64,000 nucleotides of DNA, from assembly GCA_937958815.1 (NCBI GenBank), contig CALGMR010000008.1, positions 1 through 64,000 of the forward strand. The letters are read 5' to 3'. The number at the start of each line of letters is the position of its first letter. Within the stretch, counting starts at the first letter, position 1. Both the position numbers and the translations under genes were made by a program. The stretch comes from an uncultured Rhizobiaceae group bacterium. Its GTDB lineage: Bacteria > Pseudomonadota > Alphaproteobacteria > Rhizobiales > Rhizobiaceae. The notes beneath the pieces are model-generated. The model had not been told where the DNA came from and did not search any database. It saw nothing but the letters and a program-made list of their open reading frames with translations. Shown one piece after another: positions 38,904 through 50,891 of this stretch.

Positions 38904-40136
38904 ATGAGCATTGAACAAACACTTCACCAAAAAAACCTGCTGTTGATTATCAGCGGGGGCATTGCCGCATACAAGTCGCTCGACCTGATCCGTCGCCTGC
39001 GCGAACGCGGCGCATCTGTTCGCTGTGTGATGACCGATGCCGCACAAGAGTTTGTCACACCCATGACAGTCGGCGCTTTAACTGGTGATACCGTTTTCAC
39101 CAATATTTGGGATCGTGATGCTGAACAGGATATTGGCCACATTCGCTTGGCGCGAGAAGCTGATCTAATTATCGTGGCGCCTGCAACCGCTGACCTGATG
39201 GCTAAAATGGCAAACGGTCTCGGCAATGATTTGGCATCGACCGTGTTGCTTGCCGCTGACAGCCCTGTTCTCGTCGCGCCTGCTATGAACCCTGCTATGT
39301 GGAACAATCCGGCAACCCAACGCAATCTGGAAACACTTGAGCAAGATGGTGTTTCCTTTGTTGGGCCCAATGAAGGCGAAATGGCAGAAAGTGGCGAAGC
39401 AGGCTTGGGCCGTATGTCTGAACCTATGGAAATCGTCAGTGCAGTGGAAAATCTGCTGGACGATCGTCCACGCCCACTGGCTGGCAAAACAGCCGTCGTA
39501 ACGTCCGGCCCAACGCGGGAAGATATTGATCCTGTTCGCTACATTTCAAATCATTCTTCTGGCAAACAAGGTCATGCCATTGCTGAAGAACTGGCGCGCG
39601 CGGGGGCCGAGGTTATTTTGGTGTCTGGCCCTGTTTCCATACCCGATCCGCAGAATGTCACTGTGGTCAACGTAACGTCTGCTTTGGACATGCAGGATGC
39701 GGTTGAAAAATCATTGCCTGCCGACATTGCAGTATTTGTTGCAGCTGTCGCGGATTGGCGCATCGACAATCAAGCTGACGAGAAGATCAAGAAAGACGGC
39801 AGCGGCAATATCCCTGCGCTTTCTATGATCGAGAACCCTGATATCCTCAAAGGTGTTGGGACACGCAAGAAAGATCGTCCTGCTTTGGTGATTGGTTTTG
39901 CTGCCGAAACTGAAAAGCTTACAGAACACGCGCGTACCAAACTGGCGAAAAAGGGTGCCGACTGGATTGTTGCCAATGATGTCTCACCTGAAAACAATGT
40001 GTTTGGTGGAGATGAGAATTCAATCGTGTTGGTCAGCGCGTCAGGTGACGAAACATGGCCTAAAAGCTCAAAACAGGACGTGGCTGAACGGCTGGTGGAG
40101 AAAATTGCCGAACGATTTGAAGTCGTGAGCATTTAA
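38904..40136 (+). CDS. coaBC: Bifunctional phosphopantothenoylcysteine decarboxylase / phosphopantothenate-cysteine ligase
   Basis: LLIISGGIAAYKSLDLIRRLRERG, APAMNPAMWNNPATQRNL, TSGPTREDIDPVRYISNHSSGKQG. Confidence 0.95.
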   Translation: MSIEQTLHQKNLLLIISGGIAAYKSLDLIRRLRERGASVRCVMTDAAQEFVTPMTVGALTGDTVFTNIWDRDAEQDIGHIRLAREADLIIVAPATADLMAKMANGLGNDLASTVLLAADSPVLVAPAMNPAMWNNPATQRNLETLEQDGVSFVGPNEGEMAESGEAGLGRMSEPMEIVSAVENLLDDRPRPLAGKTAVVTSGPTREDIDPVRYISNHSSGKQGHAIAEELARAGAEVILVSGPVSIPDPQNVTVVNVTSALDMQDAVEKSLPADIAVFVAAVADWRIDNQADEKIKKDGSGNIPALSMIENPDILKGVGTRKKDRPALVIGFAAETEKLTEHARTKLAKKGADWIVANDVSPENNVFGGDENSIVLVSASGDETWPKSSKQDVAERLVEKIAERFEVVSI

Positions 40137-40155
40137 CTGCTGCCTCACAGCAGAT

Positions 40156-41310
40156 TTACAAGCTGAAGCCTTTCAGACGACTTTCCAACAGGCCAATCGT
40201 TTCCACATCTACATTTGCAAATGCAATGCGCAGATAGTTGTCCTGATTTTTTCCGAAGAACGATCCCGGTAGACAAGTAACACCTGCTTGCTCTGCCATA
40301 GCCTTTGCAACCTCTATGGACGCGTGTTTTTCAAACGGGTGTTTCACAAATGCGAAATAGGCACCCATGGAACTTATGTGCCAACCATCCAGTTTTGAAA
40401 ACGCCTGCCGCATAGCTTGAGCGCGGGATTGAATTTCAATTCGATTGGCTTCACGCCAATCTGCCAGTGGCACAATTGCCTTTGCCACAGCGCTTTGCGC
40501 TGCACGTGGCGCGCAGATTTGCAGATTGTCCATGACCTTAAAAACGGCGTTAATGACACTTTCGCCAGCCACTACGGCACCAAGTCTGTGACCAGGGATG
40601 CAATAGCTCTTGGAAAACGAATAGAGTTGAATGAGCCTCTCTTCCCAATCCACATTGTCAAATAGCGCATGTCGTTCTTCTTCGGCCATAAAATCGCGAT
40701 AGGTCTCATCCAATATCAGCCAAACACCTGCATCGCGGCACGCCTGATAAATTTCCTGCAGAAGCGATTTTGGATAAATGCTGCCGGTTGGATTATTGGG
40801 CGAAACGATCGCAAATGCCCTCACGCCTCTTAGTGCCACTCGAATGTTTTCAATATCTGGCAGAAAGCCATTGTCAGGATTGCACTCAATAAAAGCGGAT
40901 TTTATGCCGAGCATCGCAAGGGATGCTTCGTGGTTGAAATAACAGGGATTGGTCATCAAAACCGTATCACCTGCCCCCGCAACAGCCATTGCAGCAACTA
41001 TAAAAGCCTGATTGCAACCAGACGTGATGTGCGTCTGATCAGGTGTGATCTTCGAATTGTAGATTTCTGAAACATGCGCCGCATACGTTCTGCGCAGTTT
41101 CGCTTCACCTTGTGTAGGTCCATAGCCAGTAAAATCAGGCGATGCAGCTGCCTCGCCCAACCATACCAACATTTCTGGCGGCGGCGGATAACCGGGGGCC
41201 GCTTGCGATAAATCGATCAAAGGGCCCAACGCGCCCTGATACGCCCGTCCCCAAGCCTGAGCCATAGGAATGACAGGCGCGTCCAATTCATCGACAAACG
41301 AATTCAACAT
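40156..41310 (-). CDS. Aminotransferase class I/II (PLP-dependent)
   Basis: IVSPNNPTGSIYPKSLL, LILDETYRDF, SFSKSYCIPGHRLG. Confidence 0.9.
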   Translation of the reverse strand: MLNSFVDELDAPVIPMAQAWGRAYQGALGPLIDLSQAAPGYPPPPEMLVWLGEAAASPDFTGYGPTQGEAKLRRTYAAHVSEIYNSKITPDQTHITSGCNQAFIVAAMAVAGAGDTVLMTNPCYFNHEASLAMLGIKSAFIECNPDNGFLPDIENIRVALRGVRAFAIVSPNNPTGSIYPKSLLQEIYQACRDAGVWLILDETYRDFMAEEERHALFDNVDWEERLIQLYSFSKSYCIPGHRLGAVVAGESVINAVFKVMDNLQICAPRAAQSAVAKAIVPLADWREANRIEIQSRAQAMRQAFSKLDGWHISSMGAYFAFVKHPFEKHASIEVAKAMAEQAGVTCLPGSFFGKNQDNYLRIAFANVDVETIGLLESRLKGFSL

Positions 41311-41335
41311 TGGGCTTGGCTTCTATATTGGGGAG

Positions 41336-41977
41336 CTAGTGCGCGCCGCTCATATCGCCAAGAATTTCCTTGGACGCAACCGTGCTGTCCGCATTCAATT
41401 TGTAGATCATGGGAATGCCTGTCCCCAAGTTCAGTTTGAGAATGCTTTCGGTTGTCATGCCATCCAAGATCATCACAAGTGATCGCAGAGAATTTCCATG
41501 GGCTGCCACCAGAACGGTTTCACCTCGCAAGACGCGCGGCAGAATATCCGTCATGTAATAGGGCCAGACACGTGCGCCCGTGTCTTTCAAGCTTTCCCCT
41601 TCATCACCTGGAGGCGGGGTGTCATAGCTGCGACGCCAAATGTGAACCTGCTCGTCACCCCATTTTTTACGAGCATCGTCTTTATTCAAACCAGCAAGGT
41701 CGCCATAATTGCGTTCGTTCAAAGCTTGATCGTGAATGGTTTCCAAATCGCTCTGGCCAACACCATCGAGAATGTGTTGGCAGGTTTTTTCAGCGCGCTG
41801 CAAAACTGATGTAAAGGCAATGTCGAACTTCATGTTCATCTCACCCAGCGTCTTGCCAGCTTCAATTGCTTCAGCAACACCTTGTTCTGTGAGGTCAGGA
41901 TCCTTCCAACCGGTGAAGAGGTTTTTCTTATTCCATTCACTTTGACCGTGACGGACGAGAACGAGAGTTCCTGACAT
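41336..41977 (-). CDS. gpmA: 2,3-bisphosphoglycerate-dependent phosphoglycerate mutase
   Basis: [58 protein letters not shown]. Confidence 0.94.
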   Translation of the reverse strand: MSGTLVLVRHGQSEWNKKNLFTGWKDPDLTEQGVAEAIEAGKTLGEMNMKFDIAFTSVLQRAEKTCQHILDGVGQSDLETIHDQALNERNYGDLAGLNKDDARKKWGDEQVHIWRRSYDTPPPGDEGESLKDTGARVWPYYMTDILPRVLRGETVLVAAHGNSLRSLVMILDGMTTESILKLNLGTGIPMIYKLNADSTVASKEILGDMSGAH

Positions 41978-41989
41978 AATTTTCTACCT

Positions 41990-42811
41990 TTATGTGTCTT
42001 TTGAAATTCCAAGCACGTCGAGCATGTCGTAACGGCCTGGCTTTTTGTCATATGCCCAAAGTGCTGCTTTCACAGCTCCACGGGCGAAGAGAAGTCTGTC
42101 GGTGGCGCGGTGTGCAATTTCGATGGTTTCGCCTTCGCCAGCAAAGACCACCGAATGTTCGCCGATAACTGAACCACCGCGCAGAGTAGCAAACCCAATT
42201 GTGCCTTCTTCGCGCGCACCAGTAATACCATCACGTACTTTGACCGCTTTTTCTTTCAATGAAATATCTCTGCCTTCGGCAGCGGCTTCTCCCAACAGTA
42301 ATGCAGTGCCTGAAGGTGCATCGACTTTGTGTTTGTGGTGCATTTCCAAAACTTCAATGTCAAAGTCACCCGAGGCCAAAGCCTGTGCCGCCTGTTTGAC
42401 CAATACCGCCAAAAGATTGACCCCAAGGCTCATATTGCCCGATTTCACAACGCGGGCATGACGACCGGCAGCGAGAAATTTTTCTTCGTCTTCATCTGTG
42501 CAACCAGTTGTGCCAATCACATGGACAATGCGCGCTTGCGCGGCCAGAGTGGAAAACTCTACGCTTGCAGCAGGCACTGTGAAATCAAGAACGCCATCAG
42601 CTGCCGCAAAAGCGGTAAGTGGATCATTTGAGATCGGCACACCATTGGCACCAAGGCCTGCCAACTCACCACTGTCTTTGCCAAGGAATTCAGAGCCTTC
42701 ACGTTCAACAGCGCCGCTTAAAACCACGCCTGGTGTTTCTGCAACTGCGCGAATGAGGGTTTGGCCCATGCGGCCCGCCGCGCCTACAACAACAAGTTTC
42801 AAATCAGCCAT
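41990..42811 (-). CDS. dapB: 4-hydroxy-tetrahydrodipicolinate reductase
   Basis: [47 protein letters not shown]. Confidence 0.95.
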   Translation of the reverse strand: MADLKLVVVGAAGRMGQTLIRAVAETPGVVLSGAVEREGSEFLGKDSGELAGLGANGVPISNDPLTAFAAADGVLDFTVPAASVEFSTLAAQARIVHVIGTTGCTDEDEEKFLAAGRHARVVKSGNMSLGVNLLAVLVKQAAQALASGDFDIEVLEMHHKHKVDAPSGTALLLGEAAAEGRDISLKEKAVKVRDGITGAREEGTIGFATLRGGSVIGEHSVVFAGEGETIEIAHRATDRLLFARGAVKAALWAYDKKPGRYDMLDVLGISKDT

Positions 42812-42822
42812 GGCCTATCACT

Positions 42823-44631
42823 CTATTCAGAACCCACATTATGCAGCTTTGCATAGACGCCTTTGGTGCGTTTCAGCAACTGCTTATGCGTGCCTTCGTC
42901 TACGACTTTGCCACCGTCGACAACAACAATCTTGTCAGCACTCGAAATGGTCGAGAGACGGTGGGCGATCACCAATGTGGTTCTGCCCTTCATAAGACCT
43001 TCCAAAGCATTTTGAACCAAAGCTTCTGATTTGTTGTCGAGCGCAGATGTGGCTTCGTCCAACAACAAAATTGGTGCATCACGCACAATGGCACGTGCAA
43101 TCGACAAACGTTGGCGCTGACCGCCCGACAAATTTGTACCATTTTCGCCCAGCGCAGTGTCATATCCGTTTGGCAAAGCCGTGATGAAGTCATGGGCCTG
43201 TGCATTGATGGCAGCTTGTTCAATTTCAGCGTCGGTGGCGTCCGGGCGTGCATAACGCAAATTGTCGCGAATGCTGCCTTGGAACAGAATTGGATTCTGT
43301 GAGACGTAGGCCATGTGATTGCGCAACGCGAATGTATCCACATTGGTCAACGATGTTCCATCAATCAAAATCTCTCCGTTTTCAGGTTCATAAAACCTTT
43401 GTATCAAAGCAATGATTGTGGACTTGCCGCCGCCAGATGGCCCAACGAGTGCTGTGGTTTTACCTGCTTCGACCGTGAAGCTCATGTCGCTGATGACAGG
43501 CGGTGGTTTCAGAACACCCCGCCCCTTTTCGTCGGTGGCAATATTACCGTCGTAACTGAATGTGACGTTCTCAAATTTGATTTGGCCCGGGCCAACAAGC
43601 TTTTCGTTGCTGGACCCTTTCGCGCCGCCCGCAGGAGGAACATCTAGCACTTCGTAAATCATGCGTGCATTGACCATAGATCGTTCCAAAACCACGCGCA
43701 GGCGCGCCAGTTTTTTGGCTGGTTCATAAGCCAACAAGAGTGCCGTCATGAATGATGTAAGATCGCTGGGCTCATATCCGCTTTCGATCACGCGATAACC
43801 GCCATATGCAATGACAGCAGCGATTGCGAAACCGGCCAGAGTTTCCATCAACGGACTGGTGCGCGCTGTAATGCGAGCAATTTTATTAGATCGGCGCTCC
43901 GCTTCCACGGTCAATGCGTTCAGTTTTTCGCGCAACTGATCTTCCATCGTGAAGGCTTTCACCACAGCAATGCCGTGGGACGCTTCCTGCATTGATGTTG
44001 CGACTTGTGAATTGATTTGAACTTCTTCACGAGCGATTTTTTTCACCCGTCGCGCATAGCCAGCCAAAACAGCCAATGCCAATGGGCCAATAATGAAAAT
44101 TGCCAGTGACATATAAACATCGCGATAAAACATCACGCCAATCAACGCGATCAATGTGATGAGATCCCGCACATAACCCAACACCACATTGTTGAGCATA
44201 TCACGCACACCAAGAACGTTCTGATTCAACCTGCTGACCAGAGCAACAGAGTGTTGAGACGCAAAAAAACCAACGTCCAAATTCAGCAAATGATCAAACA
44301 ATCGACGCTGATAACGCGCCACCATATTGTTGCCGATGCGTTGCATAATGACGTTCTGGCGATAGGTCACAAACCCCTTCACAAGGAAAATGAGGATCAC
44401 AATACCTGAAAGCCAAATGGCTTGATCGAAGTTATTGCCATAGAAAACGTCTTTGACAATTGGGCCCATCAGCCATGCGCTGTACGCCGTGATCCCGGCG
44501 ATAATCAACAGACAGACAATCGCCTGAATATAGTCAGCCCGATATCGTTTAAAATTCTCTGATGCCATACGCTGGAAAACTCCGGCGTCATCAGGTGACT
44601 TCAAAAAGAATTTGGAAAATGAGGTGAACAT
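42823..44631 (-). CDS. ABC transporter, fused permease/ATP-binding (MsbA-like)
   Basis: Walker A GPSGGGKSTI, LSGGQRQRLSIARAI, ILLLDEATSALD; intact catalytic motifs. Confidence 0.91.
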   Translation of the reverse strand: MFTSFSKFFLKSPDDAGVFQRMASENFKRYRADYIQAIVCLLIIAGITAYSAWLMGPIVKDVFYGNNFDQAIWLSGIVILIFLVKGFVTYRQNVIMQRIGNNMVARYQRRLFDHLLNLDVGFFASQHSVALVSRLNQNVLGVRDMLNNVVLGYVRDLITLIALIGVMFYRDVYMSLAIFIIGPLALAVLAGYARRVKKIAREEVQINSQVATSMQEASHGIAVVKAFTMEDQLREKLNALTVEAERRSNKIARITARTSPLMETLAGFAIAAVIAYGGYRVIESGYEPSDLTSFMTALLLAYEPAKKLARLRVVLERSMVNARMIYEVLDVPPAGGAKGSSNEKLVGPGQIKFENVTFSYDGNIATDEKGRGVLKPPPVISDMSFTVEAGKTTALVGPSGGGKSTIIALIQRFYEPENGEILIDGTSLTNVDTFALRNHMAYVSQNPILFQGSIRDNLRYARPDATDAEIEQAAINAQAHDFITALPNGYDTALGENGTNLSGGQRQRLSIARAIVRDAPILLLDEATSALDNKSEALVQNALEGLMKGRTTLVIAHRLSTISSADKIVVVDGGKVVDEGTHKQLLKRTKGVYAKLHNVGSE

Positions 44632-44744
44632 TCAGACCTGACAATGGCAGCACCTAGATTGGCGCCGGATGATGTGTTCGAATTATAGCGAAAGAATGAA
44701 ACGGTTTCTATCATCTGCTTGGGAAAATATGTTCCCGACACATA

Positions 44745-45767
44745 TTAGAGGCTTGTCCAACGCCGATGGTCCGTATCAACGGCAAATTCATCTGGCATTT
44801 GTGCATAGGCCTTCAAGCCAACCAAAGCTGGAAGCGGATGCTGAATCAACCAAGTGGGCATGGCATTCATATGTTCTTCGTGTGGGCCTTTGTCGTCAAA
44901 CGCGTCTCGAAAGCCACCATCGCCGAGAGTTTCTGCAGCATGTTTGGAAACGCCACCGGCCAGATAGACGCCTCCTTTTGCCAATGTTGTGATAGCAAGA
45001 TCTCCGGCCACACGACCCAAGCAAACCGAAAAAATAGACAATGTTTCTGTCGCTTGAGCATTGCTGCCAACGGCTTCAGTAATTTCTGCGGGAACGTTCA
45101 ATACAGGCTCGATACCATCTGCTTTACAAATTGCGGAATATAAATTCACAAGACCAGCACCGCATAAAATCTGTTCTGCAGAAACACGACCTGCAACGGT
45201 TTCCAAATGAGGCCAGATTTCAGCTTCCCTTTTCGTGCGGCTTCCAAGGTCTACATGACCACCCTCGCCAGCAACGGGTATCCATTTGCCACTGGCGCGA
45301 ACAAGGCTTGCAACGCCCAACCCAGTTCCCGGGCCCAAAACTGCTTTTGTTCGGCTGGATGTGGGAATGTCTTTTGGCCCGCCCAACCACTGGAGATCGG
45401 AAGATTCTAGAAAGGGCAGTGCCAAAGCCTGCGCTTCAAAATCATTCATCAAAATGAGTTCTTTGAACGGCCCGTTTTTGAGAAAATCATTGTGATCAAT
45501 TGACCAATCGCAATTGGTGAGATTGATGCCAACAGGTGTTATTGGGCCTGCAGCGGCCAAAATTGCTGTGCGAGGAACCAGAGTTGTGTTTTGCAATACA
45601 GAACTTGCAATCGCCTCTTCAACAGATTCAAATGCACTGGTTTTGACAGGATCAAAAGAAACAGCATCCGATTGTGCCGTTTCGATAATTTGAAATCGTG
45701 CATTGGTTCCACCAATATCCCCAATCAAAACCGGAAACTCATGAGATTGTAAGGAGAATTGTGCCAT
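44745..45767 (-). CDS. glk: Glucokinase
   Basis: VLIGDIGGTNARFQI, LNDFEAQALALP, GPGTGLGVA, VYLAGGV. Confidence 0.92.
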   Translation of the reverse strand: MAQFSLQSHEFPVLIGDIGGTNARFQIIETAQSDAVSFDPVKTSAFESVEEAIASSVLQNTTLVPRTAILAAAGPITPVGINLTNCDWSIDHNDFLKNGPFKELILMNDFEAQALALPFLESSDLQWLGGPKDIPTSSRTKAVLGPGTGLGVASLVRASGKWIPVAGEGGHVDLGSRTKREAEIWPHLETVAGRVSAEQILCGAGLVNLYSAICKADGIEPVLNVPAEITEAVGSNAQATETLSIFSVCLGRVAGDLAITTLAKGGVYLAGGVSKHAAETLGDGGFRDAFDDKGPHEEHMNAMPTWLIQHPLPALVGLKAYAQMPDEFAVDTDHRRWTSL

Positions 45768-45912
45768 TGATGGAGAAAGAGCTGCGTTGTTCTAATGTGT
45801 CGTAACACTCTTCTCACACAGAGTGCACAATGTCAGCACCCGAATTTCATATGCACTACAAACTTGTACATTCTCAATCATGAGAGCTCAAAGAAAAGGG
45901 TTATGGACTGGC

Positions 45913-47133
45913 TCAATCTCCACCATCAATGGCGCGCAAGAACGGTTTTCCCACTTCACCCTTTTCGCTTTCCTGCACTTGAGTTGCGCCAAATTCTAAG
46001 GCTTCAATACGCTCGCCATGTCGCGTGAGCTTGCGCGTGGAGATCAAAATATTATCGATGTCTTTGCCTGTCAGGTCATGATGGGATTTGAGTTTGGCTA
46101 TGCGCTCGTCAAGCAAACCCAAGTCTTTTGAGAACTTCATAACCTCACCTTGAATGAGATGAGCTTGTTCGCGCATGCGCGCATCTTTTAAGACAGCCTG
46201 AATGACTTGAATCGACAACATCAACAGAGATGGGGAGACAATCACCACACGTGACTTGTGCGCTTTTTGAACAATGCCTTCGAAATTCTCATGAATCTCA
46301 GCAAAAATAGATTCAGACGGTACGAATAAGAAAGCCGTGTCCTGGGTTTCTCCGGGTATGAGATACTTCTCAGCAATATCTGAAATATGCACATCCATAT
46401 CACGTTTGAATTGTGCAGCTGCCGCCTTCTTGCCTTCAGTTGTTTCCGCTTCGCGCATAAGGTTCCAAGCTTCCAACGGAAACTTGGCATCAATCACCAA
46501 AATCGGAGCGTCATTGGGCATTTTGACAGTGCAGTCAGGGCGCTTGCCATTGGAAAGCGTGGCTTGAAACTCAAAAGCACCCATAGGCAAACCATCCTGC
46601 ACAATGGTTTCCATACGGCTTTGGCCAAACGCTCCACGGGTTTGTTTGTTTTGCAAAATGGCCTGCAGACCAACCACATCTTGCGCCAAAGATTGAATGT
46701 TATTTTGTGCAACATCAATGACCGCCAACCGCTCTTGCAGTTTGGTCAGGCTTTCTTGAGTGGTCTTTGTTGTGTTGGCAAGCGATTGCGAAACGTGGCC
46801 TGTTACACCCGTTAAACGTTCATCCAATTGCTTGGAAAAAGCCGCCTGATTAGTGGTGACGTTTTCTTGCACCGATGCCAAACGACCGGTGAGTTCATTT
46901 TGCGCAGCCACGAGTTCAGCCATGCGCATTTCCGCATCGCGTGCCCGCTCTTCTGCTTGGCGCCTCTGCATCATGTCTTCAAATTGCCGGCGTCTGTTTC
47001 CGCGCCAAATAGCAAACAGCAAAAAGAGCGCAATCACTCCAAGAACAATACCTAGAATAAGAGCGCCATCACCACGGCTGAGAACTGTGTCGCCGATTAT
47101 GACCAGCGTTTTTTCAAGTTGAAAAGCTTCCAT
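45913..47133 (-). CDS. rmuC: DNA recombination protein RmuC
   Basis: N-terminal TM plus coiled coil; VIDAKFPLEAWNLMREAE, AFLFVPSESIFAEIHENF. Confidence 0.92.
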   Translation of the reverse strand: MEAFQLEKTLVIIGDTVLSRGDGALILGIVLGVIALFLLFAIWRGNRRRQFEDMMQRRQAEERARDAEMRMAELVAAQNELTGRLASVQENVTTNQAAFSKQLDERLTGVTGHVSQSLANTTKTTQESLTKLQERLAVIDVAQNNIQSLAQDVVGLQAILQNKQTRGAFGQSRMETIVQDGLPMGAFEFQATLSNGKRPDCTVKMPNDAPILVIDAKFPLEAWNLMREAETTEGKKAAAAQFKRDMDVHISDIAEKYLIPGETQDTAFLFVPSESIFAEIHENFEGIVQKAHKSRVVIVSPSLLMLSIQVIQAVLKDARMREQAHLIQGEVMKFSKDLGLLDERIAKLKSHHDLTGKDIDNILISTRKLTRHGERIEALEFGATQVQESEKGEVGKPFLRAIDGGD

Positions 47134-47242
47134 GAAATTAGTGTAACCGATTCGACCAAGAGAATAAAACGCGAACATTTGAAATCACGTCCGTCCATTT
47201 TCTACCGTTGACCCATCAGCTTGAAGGGCTTATCTCAACGCC

Positions 47243-47821
47243 ATGTCGATCTTGCCAATTGTCCATATTCCTGACCCGATTTTACGCGTTGAATCCAAAC
47301 CGGTGGAACGCTTTGACGAGCAGCTTCGTGCGTTTCTGGACGATATGCTGGACACAATGTACGACGCGCCTGGCATTGGTTTGGCAGCTGTTCAAGTTGG
47401 CGAACCTTTACGCATCTTCACTGTCGATTGCACCGAACGGGCGGAGAATGAAGAAGAAGGTGACGGAGAGCCGCAAAGCGGCGAAACCCAAGAAGAGAAT
47501 CGAAATCCCATCTTCATGATCAACCCTGAGATTGTTGCATCCACAGACGTGCCAAGTGTTTACGAAGAAGGGTGCCTTTCAATCCCTGATTTTTATGCAC
47601 AAGTTGAGCGGCCAGAAGGTGTTACAATCAAATATCAGGATGAAACCGGTGCCGAGCAATTGCTTGAAGCCGACGGTTTGCTCGCCACGTGTATTCAACA
47701 TGAATATGACCATTTGAACGGCGTTCTTTTTGTCGATCATATTTCGAAGCTGAAACGCGATATGGTCATTCGAAAATTTACAAAAATTGCCAAACAAAAC
47801 GGCACGAAATTTATTGGTTGA
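47243..47821 (+). CDS. def: Peptide deformylase
   Basis: [36 protein letters not shown]. Confidence 0.95.
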   Translation: MSILPIVHIPDPILRVESKPVERFDEQLRAFLDDMLDTMYDAPGIGLAAVQVGEPLRIFTVDCTERAENEEEGDGEPQSGETQEENRNPIFMINPEIVASTDVPSVYEEGCLSIPDFYAQVERPEGVTIKYQDETGAEQLLEADGLLATCIQHEYDHLNGVLFVDHISKLKRDMVIRKFTKIAKQNGTKFIG

Positions 47822-47862
47822 TCTGGGCGGTTCGAACCAGCTACTTTGCAATCGGAAATTGA

Positions 47863-48798
47863 ATGGCTTTGCGCATCATCTTTATGGGAACGCCTGATTT
47901 TTCGGTTCCGACACTAAATGCACTTTACAAAGCTGGCCACGATATCGTGTGCTGCTATACGCAACCCCCTCGTCCTGCGGGCCGACGTGGCTTGGAGCTA
48001 AAACCGTCTCCTGTCCAAATGGCTGCAGAAGCGCTTGGAATTGACGTCCGCCACCCAACAAGTTTGAAGGACGCTGTTGAACAAGAACGTTTTGCCGCGC
48101 TCAATGCTGATGTTGCAGTTGTTGTTGCTTATGGACTTCTTTTGCCAGAAGCCATTTTGCAAGCGCCCAAACACGGTTGCTTCAACGGCCATGCATCGCT
48201 TTTACCAAGATGGCGTGGAGCCGCCCCAATTCAACGCGCTATTATGGCGGGTGATCAAGAAACGGGCGTCATGATTATGAAGATGGATGTTGGTTTGGAT
48301 ACGGGCCCTGTTGCGCTCACAGGGCGCACAGATATCACCCCAAAGACAACCGCTGGCTCGCTTCATGATGAACTGTCGGAACTCGGGGCAGAACTCATGG
48401 TGGACGCAATGGCGCAACTTGAGGCCGGTCAATTGCAACTGGTTGAACAGTCTGCTGATGGCATTGAATATGCTTCGAAAATATCCAAAGCAGAGACCCG
48501 CATTAACTGGACAAAATCCGCCGAGGAAGTTCAACGCCATATTATGGGCCTTTCCCCCTTCCCCGGCGCATGGTGCGAGATGGAACTGGGTGGGAAGACT
48601 CAGCGCGTGAAAATTCTTGAAGCTGAAACACACTCGCTTTCGGGCGATACAGGTGCCGTTTTGAGTGATGATCTTGTCATTGCGTGTAAAATAAAAAGTG
48701 TGCGACTGACGAAGCTTCAAAAAGCAGGCTCAAAAACCATGTTGTCCCAAGAATTTCTTCTGGGAAACTCTCTATCAATTGGTGCTCAACTTGTCTGA
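47863..48798 (+). CDS. fmt: Methionyl-tRNA formyltransferase
   Basis: [52 protein letters not shown]. Confidence 0.95.
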   Translation: MALRIIFMGTPDFSVPTLNALYKAGHDIVCCYTQPPRPAGRRGLELKPSPVQMAAEALGIDVRHPTSLKDAVEQERFAALNADVAVVVAYGLLLPEAILQAPKHGCFNGHASLLPRWRGAAPIQRAIMAGDQETGVMIMKMDVGLDTGPVALTGRTDITPKTTAGSLHDELSELGAELMVDAMAQLEAGQLQLVEQSADGIEYASKISKAETRINWTKSAEEVQRHIMGLSPFPGAWCEMELGGKTQRVKILEAETHSLSGDTGAVLSDDLVIACKIKSVRLTKLQKAGSKTMLSQEFLLGNSLSIGAQLV

Positions 48799-49555
48799 TA
48801 CCCAACGATATCGCTTCACCATCGAATATGATGGCAGTCCCTATGTAGGCTGGCAGCGTCAGATTGATATGGCCTCTGTACAAGGAGCGATCGAAAATGC
48901 GCTCGTGAAAATTGGGGAGATTGACCCCGTTGTGCAAGGCGCGGGACGCACTGATGCTGGCGTTCATGCCCTTGGTCAAATTGCCCATGCAGACTTGCAA
49001 CGCCCTTGGGTGCCGTTTCGCTTGATGGAAGCTTTGAACGCGCAAATGCGCCAAGCAGGTGACACAGTGGCCATTACCGACTGCGAAATCACCGATGAGG
49101 ATTTTCACGCGCGGTTTTCGGCCATTCAGCGTCACTATGTGTATCGCATTATCGCGCGTCGCGCGCCGCTGACCGTTGAACGCGGTCGTGCATGGAATGT
49201 GAAACAGGAACTTGATGTGGACGCTATGAATGATGCAGCTGCCGCTTTGTTGGGAGAACATGATTTTTCGACCTTTCGTTCAACCGAGTGTCAGGCAAAA
49301 TCACCCATCAAAACACTCGACACGCTGGCGGCCTCGCAACGGAAATTGCATGGTGTGACAGTGACTGAAATCTCGACAACTGCGCGGTCTTATTTGCACA
49401 ATCAGGTGCGTTCATTTGCCGGAGCTTTGAAACTGGTGGGCGAAGGCAAATGGAACCGCCAAGACTTAGAAGATTCATTAAACGCACGTGACCGCAAGGC
49501 CTGTGCACCCGTTGCCCCGGCGCATGGATTGTACCTCGTGTCGGTCGGCTACTGA
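48779..49555 (+). CDS. truA: tRNA pseudouridine(38-40) synthase
   Basis: [29 protein letters not shown]; overlaps fmt 3' end; non-ATG start (TTG/GTG), exact start uncertain. Confidence 0.93.
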   Translation: MVLNLSDTQRYRFTIEYDGSPYVGWQRQIDMASVQGAIENALVKIGEIDPVVQGAGRTDAGVHALGQIAHADLQRPWVPFRLMEALNAQMRQAGDTVAITDCEITDEDFHARFSAIQRHYVYRIIARRAPLTVERGRAWNVKQELDVDAMNDAAAALLGEHDFSTFRSTECQAKSPIKTLDTLAASQRKLHGVTVTEISTTARSYLHNQVRSFAGALKLVGEGKWNRQDLEDSLNARDRKACAPVAPAHGLYLVSVGY

Positions 49556-49660
49556 ACTTTGAGTTTGTCACCTCAATCTGGTTCTTAGCTATGCCCCGTA
49601 TCCTTTGACCAAAGGGAAAGCATCATTCATGATGGCGAGAGAGTTTCTGGAGACTTAACT

Positions 49661-50881
49661 ATGGCGCGCGCATTTTTGTTTGTTCTGGATTCTGTCGGTA
49701 TCGGCGGTGCTGAAGACGCCGATGAATTTGGCGACAAGGGCTCCAATACAATTGGCCATATTGCAGCTGCATGTGCTGCCGGAGGTGGTGATCAGGATGG
49801 CCTGCGCAGTGGCCCATTGAAGCTGCCAAACCTTGAGCAATATGGCCTCGGTTTGGCTGCCGAACTGGCCACGGGCTCGATGCCAGAGGGCTTCACCTAT
49901 ACCGAGGCCGCTAAAGCCGGTTGGGCTTGCGCAAAAGAAGTTTCACGCGGCAAAGACACCATCACTGGACACTGGGAAATGGCGGGCGTCCCTCTTTCCA
50001 AAGACTGGGGATATTTTCCCGAAACCGTCCCCGCATTTCCACCAGACTTTATGGATGCCATCATCAAGGGCGGTGAATTGCCTGGTCTTTTGGCTTGCAG
50101 ACATGCTTCGGGCACAGGCGTGATAGAAGACTACGGTGATGAACATATTCAATCGGGAAAACCGATCATTTACACCTCTACGGATTCAGTTATCCAAATC
50201 GCTGCCCACGAAGATTTTTTTGGTCTGGAACGGCTTTACAAATTGTGTGCGCTGACACGCAAACTTGCTGATCCTCTCAACATTGGGCGCGTAATCGCGC
50301 GACCGTTTCTCGGCAAATCGCGGGAGAGTTTTGAACGCACCGAAAACCGCAGAGATTATTCTGTTCCACCACCAGAACCTACAATTCTTGACCGATTGGA
50401 AGATGATGACCGTGGTGTGTTTGCAGTTGGGAAAATTGCCGACATATTTGCCCATCGCGGTGTCACCGATGTGCGCAAAGCCAACGGCAATAACGCCATG
50501 ACAGATGCAACATTGCAAGCGATGGATGATGCGTCGGATGGTGATTTTGTCTTCACCAATTTCGTGGATTTCGATCAACTGTTTGGCCATCGGCGCGACG
50601 TGCCGGGCTATGCCAATTGTCTCGAACAATTTGACAAACGCCTTCCAGAGCTTGTGGGAAAATTGCGCCATGGCGATATGATGATCATAACTGCCGACCA
50701 TGGAAACGACCCAACCTGGACAGGAACAGACCATACCCGCGAACAAGTTCCAGTGTTGATTATTGGCCCCAACCTACCAACGGGCAATTTGGGCCAACGC
50801 GAAACATTTGCGGATATTGGCGCAACAATTGCCAAACATTTGGGTCTAGAGCCCGGTTCTCATGGGACAAGCCTTATTTAG
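49661..50881 (+). CDS. deoB: Phosphopentomutase
   Basis: [58 protein letters not shown]. Confidence 0.95.
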   Translation: MARAFLFVLDSVGIGGAEDADEFGDKGSNTIGHIAAACAAGGGDQDGLRSGPLKLPNLEQYGLGLAAELATGSMPEGFTYTEAAKAGWACAKEVSRGKDTITGHWEMAGVPLSKDWGYFPETVPAFPPDFMDAIIKGGELPGLLACRHASGTGVIEDYGDEHIQSGKPIIYTSTDSVIQIAAHEDFFGLERLYKLCALTRKLADPLNIGRVIARPFLGKSRESFERTENRRDYSVPPPEPTILDRLEDDDRGVFAVGKIADIFAHRGVTDVRKANGNNAMTDATLQAMDDASDGDFVFTNFVDFDQLFGHRRDVPGYANCLEQFDKRLPELVGKLRHGDMMIITADHGNDPTWTGTDHTREQVPVLIIGPNLPTGNLGQRETFADIGATIAKHLGLEPGSHGTSLI

Positions 50882-50891
50882 AAAGTTTGAT

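Noticed and set aside
40137-40153. CTGCTG(cctca)CAGCAG hairpin between coaBC and the aminotransferase gene
   Set aside because: Short stem and no T-run on either strand; not called as a terminator.
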